Part shown: positions 4,986-5,865 of the stretch, piece after piece
Numbering within the stretch: position 1 is the first letter of the stretch
How the letters are laid out: every line of letters starts with the position of its first letter
Source: Marinospirillum sp.
Lineage (GTDB): Bacteria; Pseudomonadota; Gammaproteobacteria; Pseudomonadales; Halomonadaceae
NCBI RefSeq assembly: GCF_014859565.1
Contig: NZ_JACUUA010000198.1
Span: forward strand, 1 to 5,865
Direction of reading: 5' to 3'
Length of the DNA stretch: 5,865 nt
Made by a program: the position numbers and the translations under genes
The notes under the pieces: generated by a model
What the model saw: only the letters and a program-made list of their open reading frames with translations
Databases searched by the model: none
What the model was told of the DNA's origin: nothing

Positions 4986-5865
4986 TTACAGGGTATACGG
5001 CTGATGCAGCCAGTTTCTGATCCAGCCCTGCTGGACATCCGAGATATAACGATAATCGGCCAGCCAGTCATCCTGCAGGCGCGCTGCCAGCTCTCGTGGC
5101 ACCAGATTACCGGACACCATACAGAAGTACCAGGCTCCAGTATAACCAGCGGCCTTGTCAAAACTGCGCAGCTGACGCGAAAGACCCATAGCATCTTCAC
5201 TCAGATCCCAGGGCATGGTGTTTAAGCTTTTTGCCTTGATGGCATGGGGTTGCATGCGTAACTGCGACACACCATAACGGCTGAGTGATTCATGCCGTTG
5301 AAAAAACCAGTGCTGATGAAAATCGGTTGACTGACCGGGACCTTCACTCCACTCGGCAAAAAAACGTTCCAGCAGCGGGGCGTTGACTGCACCACTTAAT
5401 ACTTCTCGGAGATTAACCAACCGACCCAGTTGATAACGCGGAGATCCCAGTGGCTGACCATCCATCAAAGCAGGTTGCAGGGGTTCCAGCAGGTCGGCCA
5501 GATCTTCCGGCAGGTCAGCTTGGTCATTCAGCATTCGCCGATCCATCACTTCCTGCAGTTCTTCCACCTCCAGCTGCCAGCTGGCCTCGGGTGCAGAGCC
5601 ATAATTGGCAGTGAAAAAATGTGTGGCACCGTTAAAACGGGTCACCAGGGGCTGCATGATTTCCAGATCCATCAGCAGCTGTTCAAAATCCTCCACCTTG
5701 CTCAGAGCATTTTGCAGCCAGGTTTCCAGATCTTTACCCAGCATCACCCCTTGGGATGTACACACACCACCGGGACGATACCAGCCGGATCGGGTCAGGC
5801 GGTGTTTAAACTCTACCTCTGGCCAGACTTGTTGTAACAACTCCAGCAAACGGCTGTGATGAGGG
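4986..5865 (-). CDS. Unrecognised protein, C-terminal part (5' end outside window)
   Basis: An open frame of 292 complete codons ends in TAA at 4986-4988 and remains open through the window edge at 5865. The TTG at 5847-5849 should not be taken as the start, because the upstream codons (reading PHHSR) are in the same frame; this is probably the C-terminal part of a longer protein. I do not recognise the family. Visible: a soluble, tryptophan- and acid-rich sequence with no membrane segment in this part. A Y-R-P-G-G-V stretch lies near the upstream end, and R-F-N-G-A-T-H-F-F-T-A-N-Y-G sits about one third of the way in. A Leu/Glu/Asp-rich helical stretch follows, then a W-F-F-Q-R-H-E-S-L segment and an aromatic C-terminus (W-L-H-Q-P-Y-T-L). 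Codon use and GC resemble phoX. It ends 89 bases before the phoX ATG with no terminator hairpin of its own, so read-through into phoX is possible. Confidence 0.75.
   Translation of the reverse strand, partial: PHHSRLLELLQQVWPEVEFKHRLTRSGWYRPGGVCTSQGVMLGKDLETWLQNALSKVEDFEQLLMDLEIMQPLVTRFNGATHFFTANYGSAPEASWQLEVEELQEVMDRRMLNDQADLPEDLADLLEPLQPALMDGQPLGSPRYQLGRLVNLREVLSGAVNAPLLERFFAEWSEGPGQSTDFHQHWFFQRHESLSRYGVSQLRMQPHAIKAKSLNTMPWDLSEDAMGLSRQLRSFDKAAGYTGAWYFCMVSGNLVPRELAARLQDDWLADYRYISDVQQGWIRNWLHQPYTL

Noticed and set aside
5430..5837. 135-codon plus-strand open frame
   Set aside because: It is antisense to the unrecognised minus-strand gene; the glutamine/histidine-rich peptide is typical of antisense translation.
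5847..5849. TTG as the start codon of the gene upstream of phoX
   Set aside because: The frame continues without a stop to the window edge and no SD is visible before the TTG, so the gene most likely begins outside the window.
1..5865. CRISPR array, tRNA or rRNA gene, insertion sequence
   Set aside because: No regularly spaced repeats, cloverleaf-like or rRNA sequence, transposase motif or terminal inverted repeats were found by reading both strands.

Overview
The window looks like an ordinary chromosomal segment of a gammaproteobacterium, probably aquatic or marine. This rests on the gene set (an NhaD-type Na+/H+ antiporter, a DadA-type D-amino acid dehydrogenase, a Tat-exported PhoX phosphatase) and roughly 50% GC in the core genes; no rRNA or clade marker is present, so the placement is tentative. 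All recognisable genes lie on the minus strand and are described from high to low coordinates.

Right end: a partial gene of unknown function (4986-5865, running off the window) is followed by an 89-base gap and phoX (2851-4896), a calcium/iron-dependent-type alkaline phosphatase with a twin-arginine signal. The gap holds a perfect PhoB-box half-site and a perfect 12-bp inverted repeat whose start-proximal arm contains the phoX ribosome binding site. A strong intrinsic terminator (about 2789-2826) ends phoX.

Middle: dadA (1442-2656) has its own -10 element and SD. Next comes a compact toxin-antitoxin operon of the BrnT/BrnA type (toxin 1097-1375, antitoxin 786-1100, ATGA overlap). It has an extended -10 promoter with a palindromic candidate operator in the spacer, almost no 5' leader before the toxin, and a strong SD only for the antitoxin. 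The unit is AT-richer than its neighbours, is flanked by a 7-bp direct repeat, and ends in a sequence resembling a degenerate integron attC site that is partly translated as the antitoxin tail. It may be a stray gene cassette inserted between dadA and dinB.

Left end: a DinB-superfamily putative metalloenzyme (169-711), then the first 33 codons of an nhaD-like antiporter (1-99) leaving the window.

The genes do not form one pathway. phoX scavenges phosphate from organic esters, dadA oxidises D-amino acids into the respiratory chain, nhaD handles sodium and pH, and the toxin-antitoxin pair is an accessory insert. No large novel system is visible. The best leads are the phoX leader, the cassette-like edges of the toxin-antitoxin unit, and the unrecognised gene upstream of phoX.
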